Source of the DNA: Atopsyche davidsoni
Lineage: Eukaryota; Arthropoda; Insecta; Trichoptera; Hydrobiosidae
Length of the DNA stretch: 64,000 nt
NCBI GenBank assembly: GCA_022113835.1
Contig: JAILWY010000026.1
Location: 2,562,001 to 2,626,000, forward strand
Reading direction: 5' to 3'
Shown here: positions 10,476 through 22,150 of the stretch, one piece after another
Layout: every line of letters starts with the position of its first letter
Position numbering within the stretch: position 1 is the stretch's first letter
Program-made: the position numbers and the translations under genes
The notes under the pieces: model-generated
What the model saw: only the letters and a program-made list of their open reading frames with translations
What the model was told of the DNA's origin: nothing
Databases searched by the model: none

Positions 10476-12000
10476 AGTCTTATATTGTTGCAAAAATTCA
10501 ATAAATAATTGAAATATAAGCATATATAGATTTAAAATCATGTTCTGTTTACTATTTCTAATATTTTAAATACTTTTTCTGACGTATCTTGGTTATTTTT
10601 AGTTTCTTTTTGGTAGTTGGTAATGCTTTACCATATATATATATATAATTTTACAAAAATATTACAGATCTAAATGAATAACCCACACATTAATAATACC
10701 CTATTCAACTGTGTCATAAATGCGTTTTTTTTTACATCTAAATAAATTCAATATAAATATTTAGCGTACACCCTGTTCTCCGGATATTAATTTCACCCCC
10801 TTGGATATGACGTGCATGTTTGTCATACATGCATAGCAAGGTTCAACGTAACCTCTACAAACATAGGTCTATCGTCGCCATGCCAACCGGTCATTTCCGG
10901 CGACGCCAGGTACATATCCGGTGGACGCTTGCAGGCCGGACGCCCCCCGGCTAAGGCTTTATTTTTAACGCTACCCCTACCCTTAACGAGGATTAATGGT
11001 GTCGATGACCTAGGCTGCTTTTATGGCATTTTAGGGGTTACTTACTGTTGTGTTGAGCGGTCGTTTGTTTAGGTTATCTGATTCTATTTACGCTCCATTA
11101 TGTAGACTTTGTTCTGTGTTTGTAATTACTAATTTTAAATGCATCATTAAAATTATGCACGGTTGCAGCACAAATTTACATTTAAAATAGAGCGTTGCCT
11201 CCTTATACAGTAATAAAAATATCTGAATTCTAGCATTATTTGAATTTCAGGTGGCGCAAATTATATTAAAATATTTATATATTTTAAAACGTATAGTAAA
11301 TTTCATTGAAAATAAATACTTTTCGAGAGAAAAAATCCCTACTTGGGATTATATAAATTAGGAAGGTCATTATTTAGAAGTGGACTTAAAAAGAACTCTT
11401 TTATTCGCAATAAACATACCTGGTAATTTGTAGATAAGAATAATTCCATTTCAAACGGGAAACATACCTGCAACAAAAGATACACAATTTTATTAACATA
11501 AGTTTTAAATTATATACAAAAATATAAATCTTTTTTAAAATGTATAAATTAAATGATACAAATTTGCGTTACAGGGTGTTTGTTACATTTTAATTTATTA
11601 ATTTCTTTATGAAGACTCGAACACAAATATAACATGGCGACCAATAATTCACTATTTTTATAAATAGTTTTTTTTTGAAAACGGAGTAAAGTTTTAGATT
11701 TTTTGGTTTTCTTTATAATATTAAAATTCAAAATTCACTTTGTCACTAAAAACGTTTCTCCCGTATAAGATAATAATAAATAAAGCGTTTTATTTTTTAG
11801 GATATTATATTAAATCCTCTGATTTTTATTAAAATTTCAATGATTTTAAATATAAAAATACATAATCCAACGCAATTATGTCTAGTGCTATTTTTTTGGT
11901 CTTTGAATGATTTATTTTTAATTTAAATCTGCATCACAGTATTTTTACTATCCATTATCAAATACAAACCTTTTATAAATATTTTACAATCAAATTTCAC
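10476..12000. other. Non-coding, mostly AT-rich
   Basis: No gene is supported. A balanced-composition block at about 10780-11050 has a short plus-strand frame (10812-11072) with no recognisable content. A (TA)n run is at about 10634-10648. The rest is AT-rich. Confidence 0.55.
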
Positions 12001-12053
12001 CCAAAATACAGAATAGTCCCCTTTGTGCGACGCTGAAGTTAGTTCCAGCTAGG

Positions 12054-12137
12054 GATGATGACATGCACCAGTGGGTGCATATTGAATGTCATCGACATTG
12101 CATTAGCTCCAGTCATCGAGCGATGCTCTCGATGACT
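12054..12137. other. Two adjacent hairpins in a GC island
   Basis: Hairpin one: GATGACATGCACC (from 12057) pairs with GGGTGCAT...ATGTCATC (to 12092) with a small asymmetric bulge. Hairpin two: AGTCATCGAG at 12111-12120 is the exact reverse complement of CTCGATGACT at 12128-12137 with a 7-base loop. The surrounding block (12010-12200) is GC-enriched. Structured RNA or a protein-binding palindrome are both possible; no known RNA family is recognised. Confidence 0.4.
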
Positions 12138-12200
12138 CACTAGGGGTGCGGTTATTCGGGGCGAGGGGGAGTGATCGATGGGTTTTTTGTCCAACCCGCG

Positions 12201-14540
12201 CTAATCACTTTCCATTTTCTGAACCATTACAGTCAGCTGTGATTGAGCCTCGATTGACACAAATTGCTAACGGCTGATTTGATTCATAATGGTATAATAG
12301 TTATGCAATTATTGATGACAGAAATACTCCAAAGCTTTCTAAATTACAATACAACAAGAGTATAATCGCGCAGCCTGGAGTATGCTGCTTTTTAAAAAAA
12401 TATATATATATACACACTTTCAAGTAGTTTTAAAATAATTTCTTTTTTTTCAACAATATTATAGATGCACGTTGCATAATAAATTATACTTTAATGTCGG
12501 CCTGAGTACTATATTTTTACGTGCAATTCGTTTATTTGATCGATATCCTGTTAGTATATTACCGCTCCCGCCCCAAGTCCCTTAGGGTTGTTATGAGTCA
12601 CGCTGTAGGGGTTGATGTGCCTTGCATGGTAACTGCACTTACTAACAATTTAATGTAAGTACATTAACATCAGCTGCACCTTAAATTGTGTTCTCTAATA
12701 TACAAAGAGACAAAAAAATAATCAACCATATTCAATGTTAAGAGACATATAACAGCAAAGCAATTTAGGAAATCTATGTAATGCGTATCCGAGTTGTTAT
12801 ACTTAAATAATATATTTTGGACTCTAATGAAACCTTCAGATAATCTTAATAATTTATATACTTTTAACGATGTATGTTTTAAATGTGTTTTAAGAATTGA
12901 TATTATTTTTACTAGCGGTTTTTTCTTTTAGATCTAAAGAATCTTCATGAGCGCTGGTGTAATACTATAAAAAAATAGTTTTTTGAACAAAATTATTTAA
13001 AAACTAATAAAGTAGTTTTGTTCAAGCTAGCTAATGTATATGGTGTTTTCGGCGGAACAAGAAAAAATAGTATTTTTTTCCTTAAACGCCTTCAGACTTA
13101 CTTGGTGACGTGTTTCACCATGGGGTTATGTGTTTGTTCAAGCCCTAAGTGCAGTTCTGCAGCACTGTGTGGCTCTGAGCGCAGTCGGCGGCCCTTCGGT
13201 GGTCTGATGCGTCTAACTATCTAACAGGTCAGATGCAATAAAACTCAAGTACCAGCCTGCACAGCTACGTGGAGGTCGTTTCAAGGGTACGGAGGACACG
13301 GACCTAGGGCCTGGGCGTGGCTAGGAGAACGCAACCTCAAGTGCACTTGCAGAACTATGACTACTTGCAAGCCTGAGAAGGCTTTGTTAAAGACTTGACA
13401 TCTCATGTTGTGAGCGATCTCAAACAGTGTAATATTACAAAAAAATATTCTCGTAGAAACATTTTATAAGTAATTCTATATTATATTATTGTTGGACCAC
13501 AAAAGTAACTTTTTTTTAAAAATAAAACAAAAATAATCTTATTAGACAGTAATAAGTTTAATAAGACGGTAAAAGAAAAATATATTATATATAAAGGCTT
13601 CGTATTTCACGTATCTAAGAAAAATAAGAAATATTTAATACAAGTTTGAGTCAACGTTTTGGATTAGCTCAATCGTAGCTTTTTGAACATTTTAAATATT
13701 ATTTTATATTGAACCGCAGTGCTTCAAAAAATGTAGATATTTATTTTTATTAACACATTTCAGATTTAATTAAAAAAACTTTATTGCTGTGCCTTTTACT
13801 ATAATAAATAATAATTTTTTACACAAATTTAAAAAATAAAGCTTTTAATAAATATTGTCCTTAGTAAATATATAATTTTAAGTGAGTTTTGAATAATTAA
13901 AAGCCAAGTTCTATTCCCGGTTTTAGATTATTCTCTGGACGCCCTGCCTCAGCCTTGACCTGCGGCTAGTTCATGCGCCGGGACTATCTCGCCAGGCCTG
14001 GTGCAGCTTACAGATGACTCCGTTTCCAGACCCTCAGAAAGCATTTATAAGTCAGATGCAGAACGATTCATGTACATGTCAAATTATAGTTCAAAACTAA
14101 TCTAGCAGCTGCAGCTCCTCGCCAACTTCATTACCCAACAATCAACTTTGATGAGTTATCATACAAAGTTAAATTCTATTTCTATGTACTGTCAACTGCA
14201 AAAACATATATTTGAGGCTTAACAAAAAATGTCAAATGTTATAATATGACTGCCAAGAATGTCAAACTTTAAAAATTTAATACATTTTAAAAAATATATC
14301 AAAACCAGCGTGGCAGTTGAAGTATATAAAATACTCCATGCTCATAGCGTATTTCTGCTTATAAGTATATGTCTTGAGCAAACCATCTATAGCAAAAATG
14401 ACAGAAAATAAAGTCTTCAGACTCAGTTAATGAAGAATTTTTCATGTTAATCAAATCTTAGCAAGTAATCGTTTTTATGTTTCGTCATTCTATAAATAAA
14501 TTCCATGCACAAAAATCTTAAATACACAGAAATAAAAAGG
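12201..14540. other. Non-coding with two GC-enriched blocks
   Basis: AT-rich overall. Blocks of balanced composition lie at about 13080-13390 and 13910-14050; the first has a short plus-strand frame (13018-13224) with no recognisable product. No exon boundaries or repeats are identified. Confidence 0.5.
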
Positions 14541-14780
14541 TTGTGTTTATTCGAACAATAAGGCACTAGTTTCCCCTTGAGCTCTTATACTAATTAATCT
14601 CTTTTATTGGGGTCAAAAGAGGTCAGAATGCATATCAATGTGGTCCATGTTCATTAGGCCACCCTGAAATTCAGTTCATTGGTAATAAACAGGCTTAATT
14701 ATTCCATCGCTACTTATTAAAGGTTGTCATTAGGGGATCTTTGTGCATTATTACGCTGGATGCATGATTCATTGCATAAG
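14541..14780. promoter_or_regulatory. Candidate enhancer with a DR4 nuclear-receptor site
   Basis: Two direct half-sites, GGGTCA (14610-14615) and AGGTCA (14620-14625), are spaced by 4 bases. This DR4 arrangement is used by nuclear receptor heterodimers, including ecdysone receptor/USP under some conditions. The following 150 bases hold several ATTA/TAAT homeodomain cores. The block is less AT-biased than its flanks. Enhancer function is inferred from the motifs only. Confidence 0.35.
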
Positions 14781-17700
14781 GTCAATATAATCATCAGTCT
14801 GCCCAGTCCACTGCAGGATGAAGAGCTTTTTGAGACGCGACCACTTGATGATTGTCTCCACCACATCGAATTAATCAGATTCCGACTCAAGTATTAAGTA
14901 AGTGAGTCTTCTGCTTATTACAGCATCCTTAGTCCTACTTTAACATTAATCTAGTTTTCAGATAATATATATATGACATTTTGTTTAAAACAGGTAGAAT
15001 TTATTTGGAATTAAGTTATTATTATGGTTTCATATTATGATTTCAATTATATGTATTTTAAAAGTATAGCAGTTTCAGAATTGATGTGTTGAAATTTTGT
15101 TTTTATATTCACTGGATTCTTCACCGAAGGACCAGTAAGGGATTCTTGCTGAGTCAGAATGGTTTCCTCGGCTGCGTCAAAGAAAAAACTCTCGGGAAGT
15201 TCATTGGCCGTCCTTCCGGATGCTCACCGGAAATTCCCGTGACGTCAGACGTAACATTCAGTTATAAAAAGAAATTCAATTTTATTGTCACCAGGATATA
15301 CAACAGCTCATGCCTATCATGCTCTGCACATAAATAGAACTCTAGGTTTATTTAATACGGTGAAATATAGTTTTTACTTTTTTTATTTATTAAAAAAATC
15401 AAGTAAATCAAGCCTTTTTTATTCGCCATAGAGATACACGTTCGACTCCCACCGAATACAATAATTTTCGAGACTGCGTTGGTTTCGAAATATTAATATT
15501 AGAAATACTTATTGAGTGTAATAACACATATTTTGTTTGAATATTTATTTAATAAACTAAACGGTTAATAAGACTACTGATTTTTTTTTAAACAATCACA
15601 GCTCTTTTCTTATCCAAAGGCATCATCAAGTTTGACGAAAGAGCATTCATTGACCTAATCCGTTTGGTTTATTTATATAAAATAATAAAAAAAGTTTAAT
15701 TAATAAAAACATAACGTATGCGTCAAACCAATATACTGTAATAAAAATGTTAATTATGTTCCAAAGGCGATATTCTGCATTGATTTGTAACCCTTTCTAA
15801 CACAATGTAATGTGATATCAACTTTGTAAAAAGGGAATCGATAAATCATAAAAGTATTAGCATAGTGTCATTTTTATAAGTGGCAGGGATTCCCCCTTTT
15901 GTCGATGACCGCACCCTTCAGCAAGCTCACCCCAAGCCAGACTGCACCACAATTCAGGTAAATGCATCCCTTCGTATAAACTAGACTGGAATAACAAGTC
16001 CCTACGTGTGCAGGCTTTTAACACGTGGTTGTGAGATGCAGGTGAGAAGTTTTGGTTCATTACAATAATTTAATTTGATCCAATTAACTGAGTTTAATTC
16101 AAATATGAATTTCATGTATATCATAAAAAAAATTGAGTTTTAATAATCGATGAGGTGTTTTTTTATAAATAATAAAATTCATTGACTGAATAATTTCTAA
16201 TAAGATCTCGGTGTCCTTAATGATGAAACTACTAAAGCTTTTTTTATCGATTATGATTAGACTTAAAATATTATACATTTTAACTATATAAAATATAGAA
16301 TAATAAACAGCTGAGTGGGTATAGAAAAAGTCAATTATTGGTTTTTTAATGACATTTTTAAACAAAGTATAAATCGAAATATTAGTTTGGTCTAGGCCTA
16401 AAATATTTTTTTGTCGACTCTTTCAAAGTCTATAGCTAAATAAGGCCTATCAAATCCACGATTTAATGAAATCACATCAATCTATTATAGAGCTTTTGTT
16501 TATTGCTTATTAGTTATAAATCGTAAAGCAAACAGCGGTCCCTTGGGTAATTAAATTATGGTTAATGTAGACATGCTCTAGTAATTGATTCTGAATAAAA
16601 GACTTAGTCTACAGATAATTGAACAAATGCAATGCGATTTTTAAAAAATCCAGCTAACCCATGTTTCGTTGTACCAACTAATTTCTGATATATGAAAGCT
16701 CCTAAAATTAAAAAAAAATTAATAATAATAACGAAGAGTGAATTTCCAGAAGAGTGATAGCATATTCAAAACATGTGCATTGGTTTTTTTTTAAAGTGTA
16801 TTTTTGTGCATATTTACAAGACTGTATTCGCCAGTCTGTTTTGTCAATGCACTCAGATGTGGCGGGTGCGAGCGAGACGGGTGCGCGTATTCACCCCGGG
16901 CCTATGTCTGGCTGAGAGCTGGAGCGGGACAGCGATAGGGATATCGACTGCAAGGGGATGAAGCGCCCGACCTGCAGTCGTCTGGGGTGCTGAACACGCG
17001 CGTGTACAATTATTCAGAGTTTCATGATGGAATAATTACTTATATCATGCTAGAATAATCACTAAAATTTTAAGTTTAATCTGACCTTAAAGGGAAAAAA
17101 TGAACTACAGCCCTATACTAAACCTTACTTAAAATTAGTGAATATAATTATAATGAAATACAACAAGATCTGAATGGATTTTCTAGTTAGTTTATGACTG
17201 GATCAGCAGGCTAGACAATAATCATAAAATTGAGGAATGTACACATGTGACGTGTATAATATCTTTATTTGATTTTATCAGGTAACGTAAGTATATATTT
17301 ATATTATCCTGTTTACTAAAGAATTTAAGAAATTATTAGATAAATAAATTTAGTATCAACTTTATGGCATATTTAATAACGTTATATTATTATGAAAACA
17401 AAAGAATTCGACACGTGTAATAAAGCCTTTTATTTTTCGAAAATGATATATATTATCCGTTGCTAGAAATACTCTTGTAAAATATAACGAACATTATGGT
17501 TGAACAAGCTGAAATAAATAATACCATGTAATTAGAGCATTAACTTTTTGTTCAATTCCGAAATGGTGAACATTTTTATTTTAAAAGAATATTTTTAATC
17601 CAATTAATTTTAAAAAATGCTTAATGGAATACACTAATAGATGCTCACAAATTTACTTGTTAATTCGTAAGTTAACACGTAAAAAACTTGTTCCAAAACG

Positions 17701-17892
17701 AAATTTCAATATCATTATCTATTTATTAGTTACGGGTAGATTTAATTTCTTACATGAATATTTTTTAATAATGTTAATAACACCGCCTTGATGGTTTTTA
17801 TTTATTTTTTTACATAATTGGCGAAATAATTCTACATCTCTTTAACTTTTGATTGAATGTGTATATTCTACATTAACTCATATTATATCGAT
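14781..17892. other. Non-coding with several GC-enriched blocks
   Basis: No gene is supported. Blocks lie at about 15120-15250 (with a perfect CRE, TGACGTCA, at 15240-15247), 15880-16040, and 16850-17000 (with GAGCGAGACGGG at about 16869-16880 and GGAGCGGGACAGCGATAGGG shortly after). Short frames such as 15086-15337 plus and 16099-16365 minus show no recognisable protein. Confidence 0.5.
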
Positions 17893-18054
17893 TAAGCCAC
17901 CGTGACACGTCTCCATACAATTTGCGACCGATTTGCAATCAGCCAATAGCGTCCATTTATTTTATGTTTTTTTAACTAAACAACGCAAAATCTTATGCTT
18001 CTAACGAATTGCAAGTCGGTCGCAAATTGTGTCGCTACGTTTATAGAGGGCTTA
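17893..18054. mobile_element. MITE-like TIR element
   Basis: The segment begins TAAGCC and ends GGCTTA. The subterminal arms contain AATTTGCGACCGATTTGCAAT (left) and ATTGCAAGTCGGTCGCAAATT (right), inverted with one mismatch. Length is about 162 bp with a short non-coding core. A half-related end lies at 20140-20196, and a structurally similar element with other TIRs at 20631-20771. The superfamily is not assigned because no target-site duplication was resolved. Confidence 0.65.
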
Positions 18055-20139
18055 TGTGTCCCACAAGGATAGACACACCGTATTGTTACCGAAATAAATA
18101 ATCAAGTAATATTTTTTCGTTATGTTATATTATGGTAAAAGATGTTTCAAATAATATTTAACGTCTTACTTAAATCACTGCTGAATCATGGTTTTGTAGA
18201 ACTTCTCAACACCATGGGCAACGTCTTTCACATACGGCGCGACGTTTCTTGTATATGATTTTTCAAATCATGATGAGTGCTAATCAGCAGCAGGTTGTGT
18301 TTCTGCATGTGCAGACAGCTTTTCAAGCATTAGCGAAGTAAGAATAGAATTCAGGCCCCGCCTTGCGGCGGGTATCAAAAAATTGGTTTTAGACTCATTT
18401 GAGTGCTCCCCCCCACGGAAATCTTTAGTAAAAGGCGAAAGATTTATTCGTATTGAAGGGAAACCAGAGTAACTATGAAGGGTAGCTGAGCCGTATATAT
18501 GCCATAGAGAGTTTGATTTACGTGCGAGTTGGTAGTTACGCTAACGCCATCTATAACAAATATTTGTAAGCTCTAAATAATTTTATCTATACATTATTTT
18601 TTTAATAGATTACAATCTTTATTTATACATTTTTATCGCAGAAAAAAATTATCATTTTTGAGTTTTTGTTAATACTGACTCTTTGATAATAAAAATATTT
18701 AAAAAAAAAATTTAAAAATGGTTATTTTTAGATATTGTATATGCCACAGGATAAAGAGCTACCGTTCGTTCTACCTCATAAATTGAAATAATGCTCGCGT
18801 GACATGGTCGCCGTTTCAATAATAGTATCAATAGTATTGATGGCGCGGAGGCGCTGGCTCCTGTGCAGCCGGCGACCGTCTGGACGGGCGGGCGATGGCA
18901 TTTGCTGGAACAAAAGAGGATCGACACGGATCGATGCACGCTCGTTTGTTTTTTCAGTGAAAGGGACTTCCGGCGCGAGGGAGACGGGCTGTGTGACTTA
19001 TGCCCTCACGCACCGCGTCTGGCCGTGACAGACGACGCGCTCGTGACGTCATCCCATGCACTGGCCTGATACTGTGAGAACATCCTCGACATATTAATTA
19101 TAACGCACGTATACAATACATACAACATTGAAATATCGCTGTACAGAAAATAAACTTATAATCAATTTTTAAATAATATAATATATCATAAGACTGACCC
19201 CTCAACAATAGCGTCTGGGCTAACGGAGTTCATTTGCACATTGAGTATAATAGGATGCAATATTATCCCTTAAGCCCTTCGCCTCAAAGGCCACATTGGC
19301 GCGGTCTAGTAAACGCATTAGTGGCACTGGGTGAAACGAGCAATGTGCAATATGGTCGCATGCGTTTTATTAGATGCATTTGTCATTCCGTAATGCAATA
19401 TTTTATGTGTGCATATTTATTTCAGATGCGCGTTCAAAATGTTGCATAAATATATGACAGCATTCTTTCTTGTTTTTATATTTTATTTTTAATAACACAT
19501 AATGTGTCTGATATGGTTCGGTTATATGAAGTCCAATTACTTCTTGTATAGACTGTACGCCACTGCCAACTTGCACCAAAATCTTACTAGTAATTACTCG
19601 AAGAAAACTCACGTCACACTCTCAAGGTTTCACAGGACCCTCATCTCGAGTGCGTGATGTAGCGTGATGTGATAACAGCATAATGAGTCTGGTTTTAGTG
19701 TATTTCTTCACTACAGTGCTAAGGTTCAAGGTTAAATTATAAGGCAGGTCACGAGTTCACGAGCCCAAAATTAATATCTTTAATAAAGCTTAACTTTGAT
19801 GGTTGTTTGTAACATTAATATTTGAAAATGAACACTAAAAACTAGTTAATTATTAATTTAAACTAAGCGAAGTTCACTTAATGTGCTCGCGATTAATATT
19901 CTGAAGCTTGAAACTCCGAGGGCCTTTGTGCGTCTATGTATTCTAATTTAAGAAATTTTAATGAAATTATATATTGCGTTGAGCGAGTGATTTATCGGAT
20001 GCCCAATGAAGTTTTAATAAAAAAATAATAGCAAATAGTTAAAACTACGGATTTTGCATACATAGATTTTTTTAGTACAGCTCTTGTTCTACTAAGTTCT
20101 TTGGTGTACCCAAAAAAATTACCCTAAATAAAAGAACGC
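18055..20139. other. Non-coding with GC-enriched blocks
   Basis: Blocks of balanced or GC-rich composition are at about 18200-18460 and 18830-19070; the latter carries a perfect CRE (TGACGTCA, 19044-19051). Overlapping short frames on both strands (18712-18939 minus; 18804-19028 and 18863-19069 plus) read three different peptides, so none is called. The rest is AT-rich with no recognisable content. Confidence 0.5.
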
Positions 20140-20196
20140 CATTGACTAATTGCAAATCGATTACACGTTGTGTTGCTACGTGTGCAGCCGGCTTAA
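20140..20196. repeat. Solo end of a MITE-like element
   Basis: Reads ATTGCAAATCGATTACACG, TTGTGTTGCTACGTGTGCAG and ends CCGGCTTA, resembling the right end of the 17893-18054 element (ATTGCAAGTC..., TTGTGTCGCTACGT, GGGCTTA). No matching left end is seen upstream. Confidence 0.45.
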
Positions 20197-20369
20197 TCGT
20201 TTATTTTTTTTTAAGATGAGTTATGAGAAACAGTATATTTTTTATGATGTTACGGTATGCGACGCACTGCCCTATTGGGGGCGCTATTTTAAATGCAGTT
20301 TTGACCACCCAGCGCCAAAAAAATCAATAATTCCGCCTACAAATGAGCCGCTCTGTCTGGAATCAAACC

Positions 20370-20620
20370 CATTGCACAGTGCACTTGCGAGTACCGCCGC
20401 TGGCTGGCGGAGAGGGAATTTCGAGGTCACTGGACTGAGGGGCGAGGGGCGGGGGGTGGGGGGCAGGGGGAGGGGGGTGAGGGGCGGGGGCGAGGGGTGA
20501 GGGGGAGGGGGGGGGGCGCAGCGGGGGCGCCGCCGCATGCGGTGCACTGCACACGACACTATTTCCTAATAATTACGACTAACTAGCGCGGGAGTCGCAG
20601 GGCACGCCCTAAGCACACAA
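20370..20620. repeat. G-rich tract with quadruplex potential, followed by a CpG block
   Basis: About 20437-20530 on the plus strand is a run of G3-G8 blocks separated by one to three bases (GGGGCGGGGGCGAGGGG type). The open frames on both strands (20150-20500 plus; 20284-20559 and 20363-20554 minus) are low-complexity Gly/Arg or Pro/Ser and not genes. The 3' flank is CpG-rich. Confidence 0.65.
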
Positions 20621-20630
20621 AGCGAACCAT

Positions 20631-20771
20631 AAAGCTGCCTGCACACAATGCGAAACAACCGACAACCGAACGACAACTAGCCAATAGCTCATATTTTGAG
20701 TATTTTGATAGTTTTGCTACCGTGGTGACAATTCGGTTGTCGGTTGTGCCATAGCATATGCAGGCAGCTTA
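20631..20771. mobile_element. MITE-like TIR element
   Basis: The ends AAGCTGCCTGC (20632-20642) and GCAGGCAGCTT (20760-20770) are exact inverted repeats. Inner arms ACAACCGACAACCGAA and TTCGGTTGTCGGTTGT are also exact complements. Length is about 140 bp with no coding capacity. Element class not assigned. Confidence 0.75.
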
Positions 20772-21774
20772 AGCATCCACGGCTCATTAATATAACTACC
20801 ATTGAATAGAAATATATTTTTTATAAGTACCAACAATCATTTTGACGATTTCGGTAAGTTATACTTGTACATGCAATAGATTTTCAATACTAAGAAAAAA
20901 AAATTAGTTAAGTGTCATAGAAATACACCCACTCAAAAATAGTATATTATTTTTTTAAAAAAAGCTCTTTCGCTTATATTGTAAAAATGTTTTTTTTTTA
21001 TGATTGTAAACAAATAGTATAAAGCTTTTTTAATTTTTTTCAAATCTTTTTTTGCTATTTATTTCGTCGAGGACAAGTTGTCTTCGGCCAAACTGTAACA
21101 GTCAACTGATAAGATTAACCGGTGAGGACGGAAATCAAACTCAATTCAGTCCAATAATTAGAATCTGAACTTTCAGGAATGCGTTTTGCTTTTACTAAGC
21201 AAAAATTGCATCTTGTTTGAAGTATGCAAAGCAAAATGCAATAGCAACAATAACAATAAATAAGTATTAAAAGTGAGATTGTTAAAAATAATTGAGTGCA
21301 CCGGCGCACTTAGTTTTGGTATTTCTCAGTCATGAATTTAAGGTCAGGACCGTCCGTCGTGCAAATGTGCGCGCGAGAGCGAGAGGCGACGCTTTTGCTC
21401 TGCGTTGGAGCGAGACGGCGCTCTACAGGCGGCAGGTCGGTGGCACTCACGACGGGCATTGCCCCACTACCGGCCAGGGATGCTCAACGGTGGTATGTGG
21501 AAAAAAATTACCTATAAAAAATAATAAATATTTTCAAGCTCGAAAATTATTATGTAATAACACACTACTCGCCGACTTTTTATCCTGGGCTCACGCCTGT
21601 TTCAGTTTAGTCATAGACGATTTGTATTGACATTGGATGAGATTTATTAAAACATGAAAAATGAATAACATAAAAAAATCATGGTAAAACCTGGTTTAAC
21701 AAATGGCTGCTCAAGCTGCAAGAGTGACATTTGAGAATAATAAAAGTATGTCTATTTTTTGATTATCGTCAATC
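20772..21774. other. Non-coding with one GC island
   Basis: AT-rich except for about 21300-21490, which has two GAGCGAGA-type words (GAGAGCGAGAGGCGAC at about 21366 and TTGGAGCGAGACGGCG at about 21406). Frames 21292-21630 and 21332-21517 (plus) overlap in different phases with no recognisable product. Confidence 0.5.
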
Positions 21775-22150
21775 AGATGCGTATTTATTACCCATTGCGG
21801 GTTTATTATATTATTACTAACATGATTAGGCACATTAGTTCATACATAGAAGATGATTTAAAGAAACTCTCAGAAAAATATCATCGTGATTTGTGTGGGA
21901 TTTGAACCCACATCCCCTAGTTTACATGACCGGTGTACTAACCCTTGTACTAATGAATCACTTCCGTTTATCGAGAATTTTTTACAATTATATGTAGAAT
22001 ATGATTGTAAAAAATTCTCGATTAATGGAAGTGATTCGTTAGTACAAAGGTTAGTACACCGGCCATGTAAGCCAGGGGATGTGGGTTCAAATCCCATAAT
22101 TTCTTTAATCATCTTCTATGTGTAAACTTATGTGCCTAATCATATTAGTA
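21775..22150. repeat. Inverted pair of SINE-A copies (large palindrome)
   Basis: A head-to-head pair. The left copy is on the minus strand (B-box region about 21897-21915 as GGGATTTGAACCCACATCCC); the right copy is on the plus strand (GGGGATGTGGGTTCAAATCCC at about 22076-22096). The centre is near 21985 where AATTCTCGATTAATGGAAG meets its inverted counterpart CTTCCGTTTATCGAGAATT. The outer parts also mirror each other (GATTAGGCACATTAGTTCA against GTAAACTTATGTGCCTAATC). The two ORFs here give the peptide ending GDVGSNP, a well-known spurious product of tRNA-like repeats. Arms have diverged by several substitutions. Confidence 0.85.

Noticed and set aside
21870..22125. Opposed ORFs ending in GDVGSNP
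   Set aside because: The peptide is a known spurious translation of tRNA-like repeats; both ORFs lie in the SINE palindrome.
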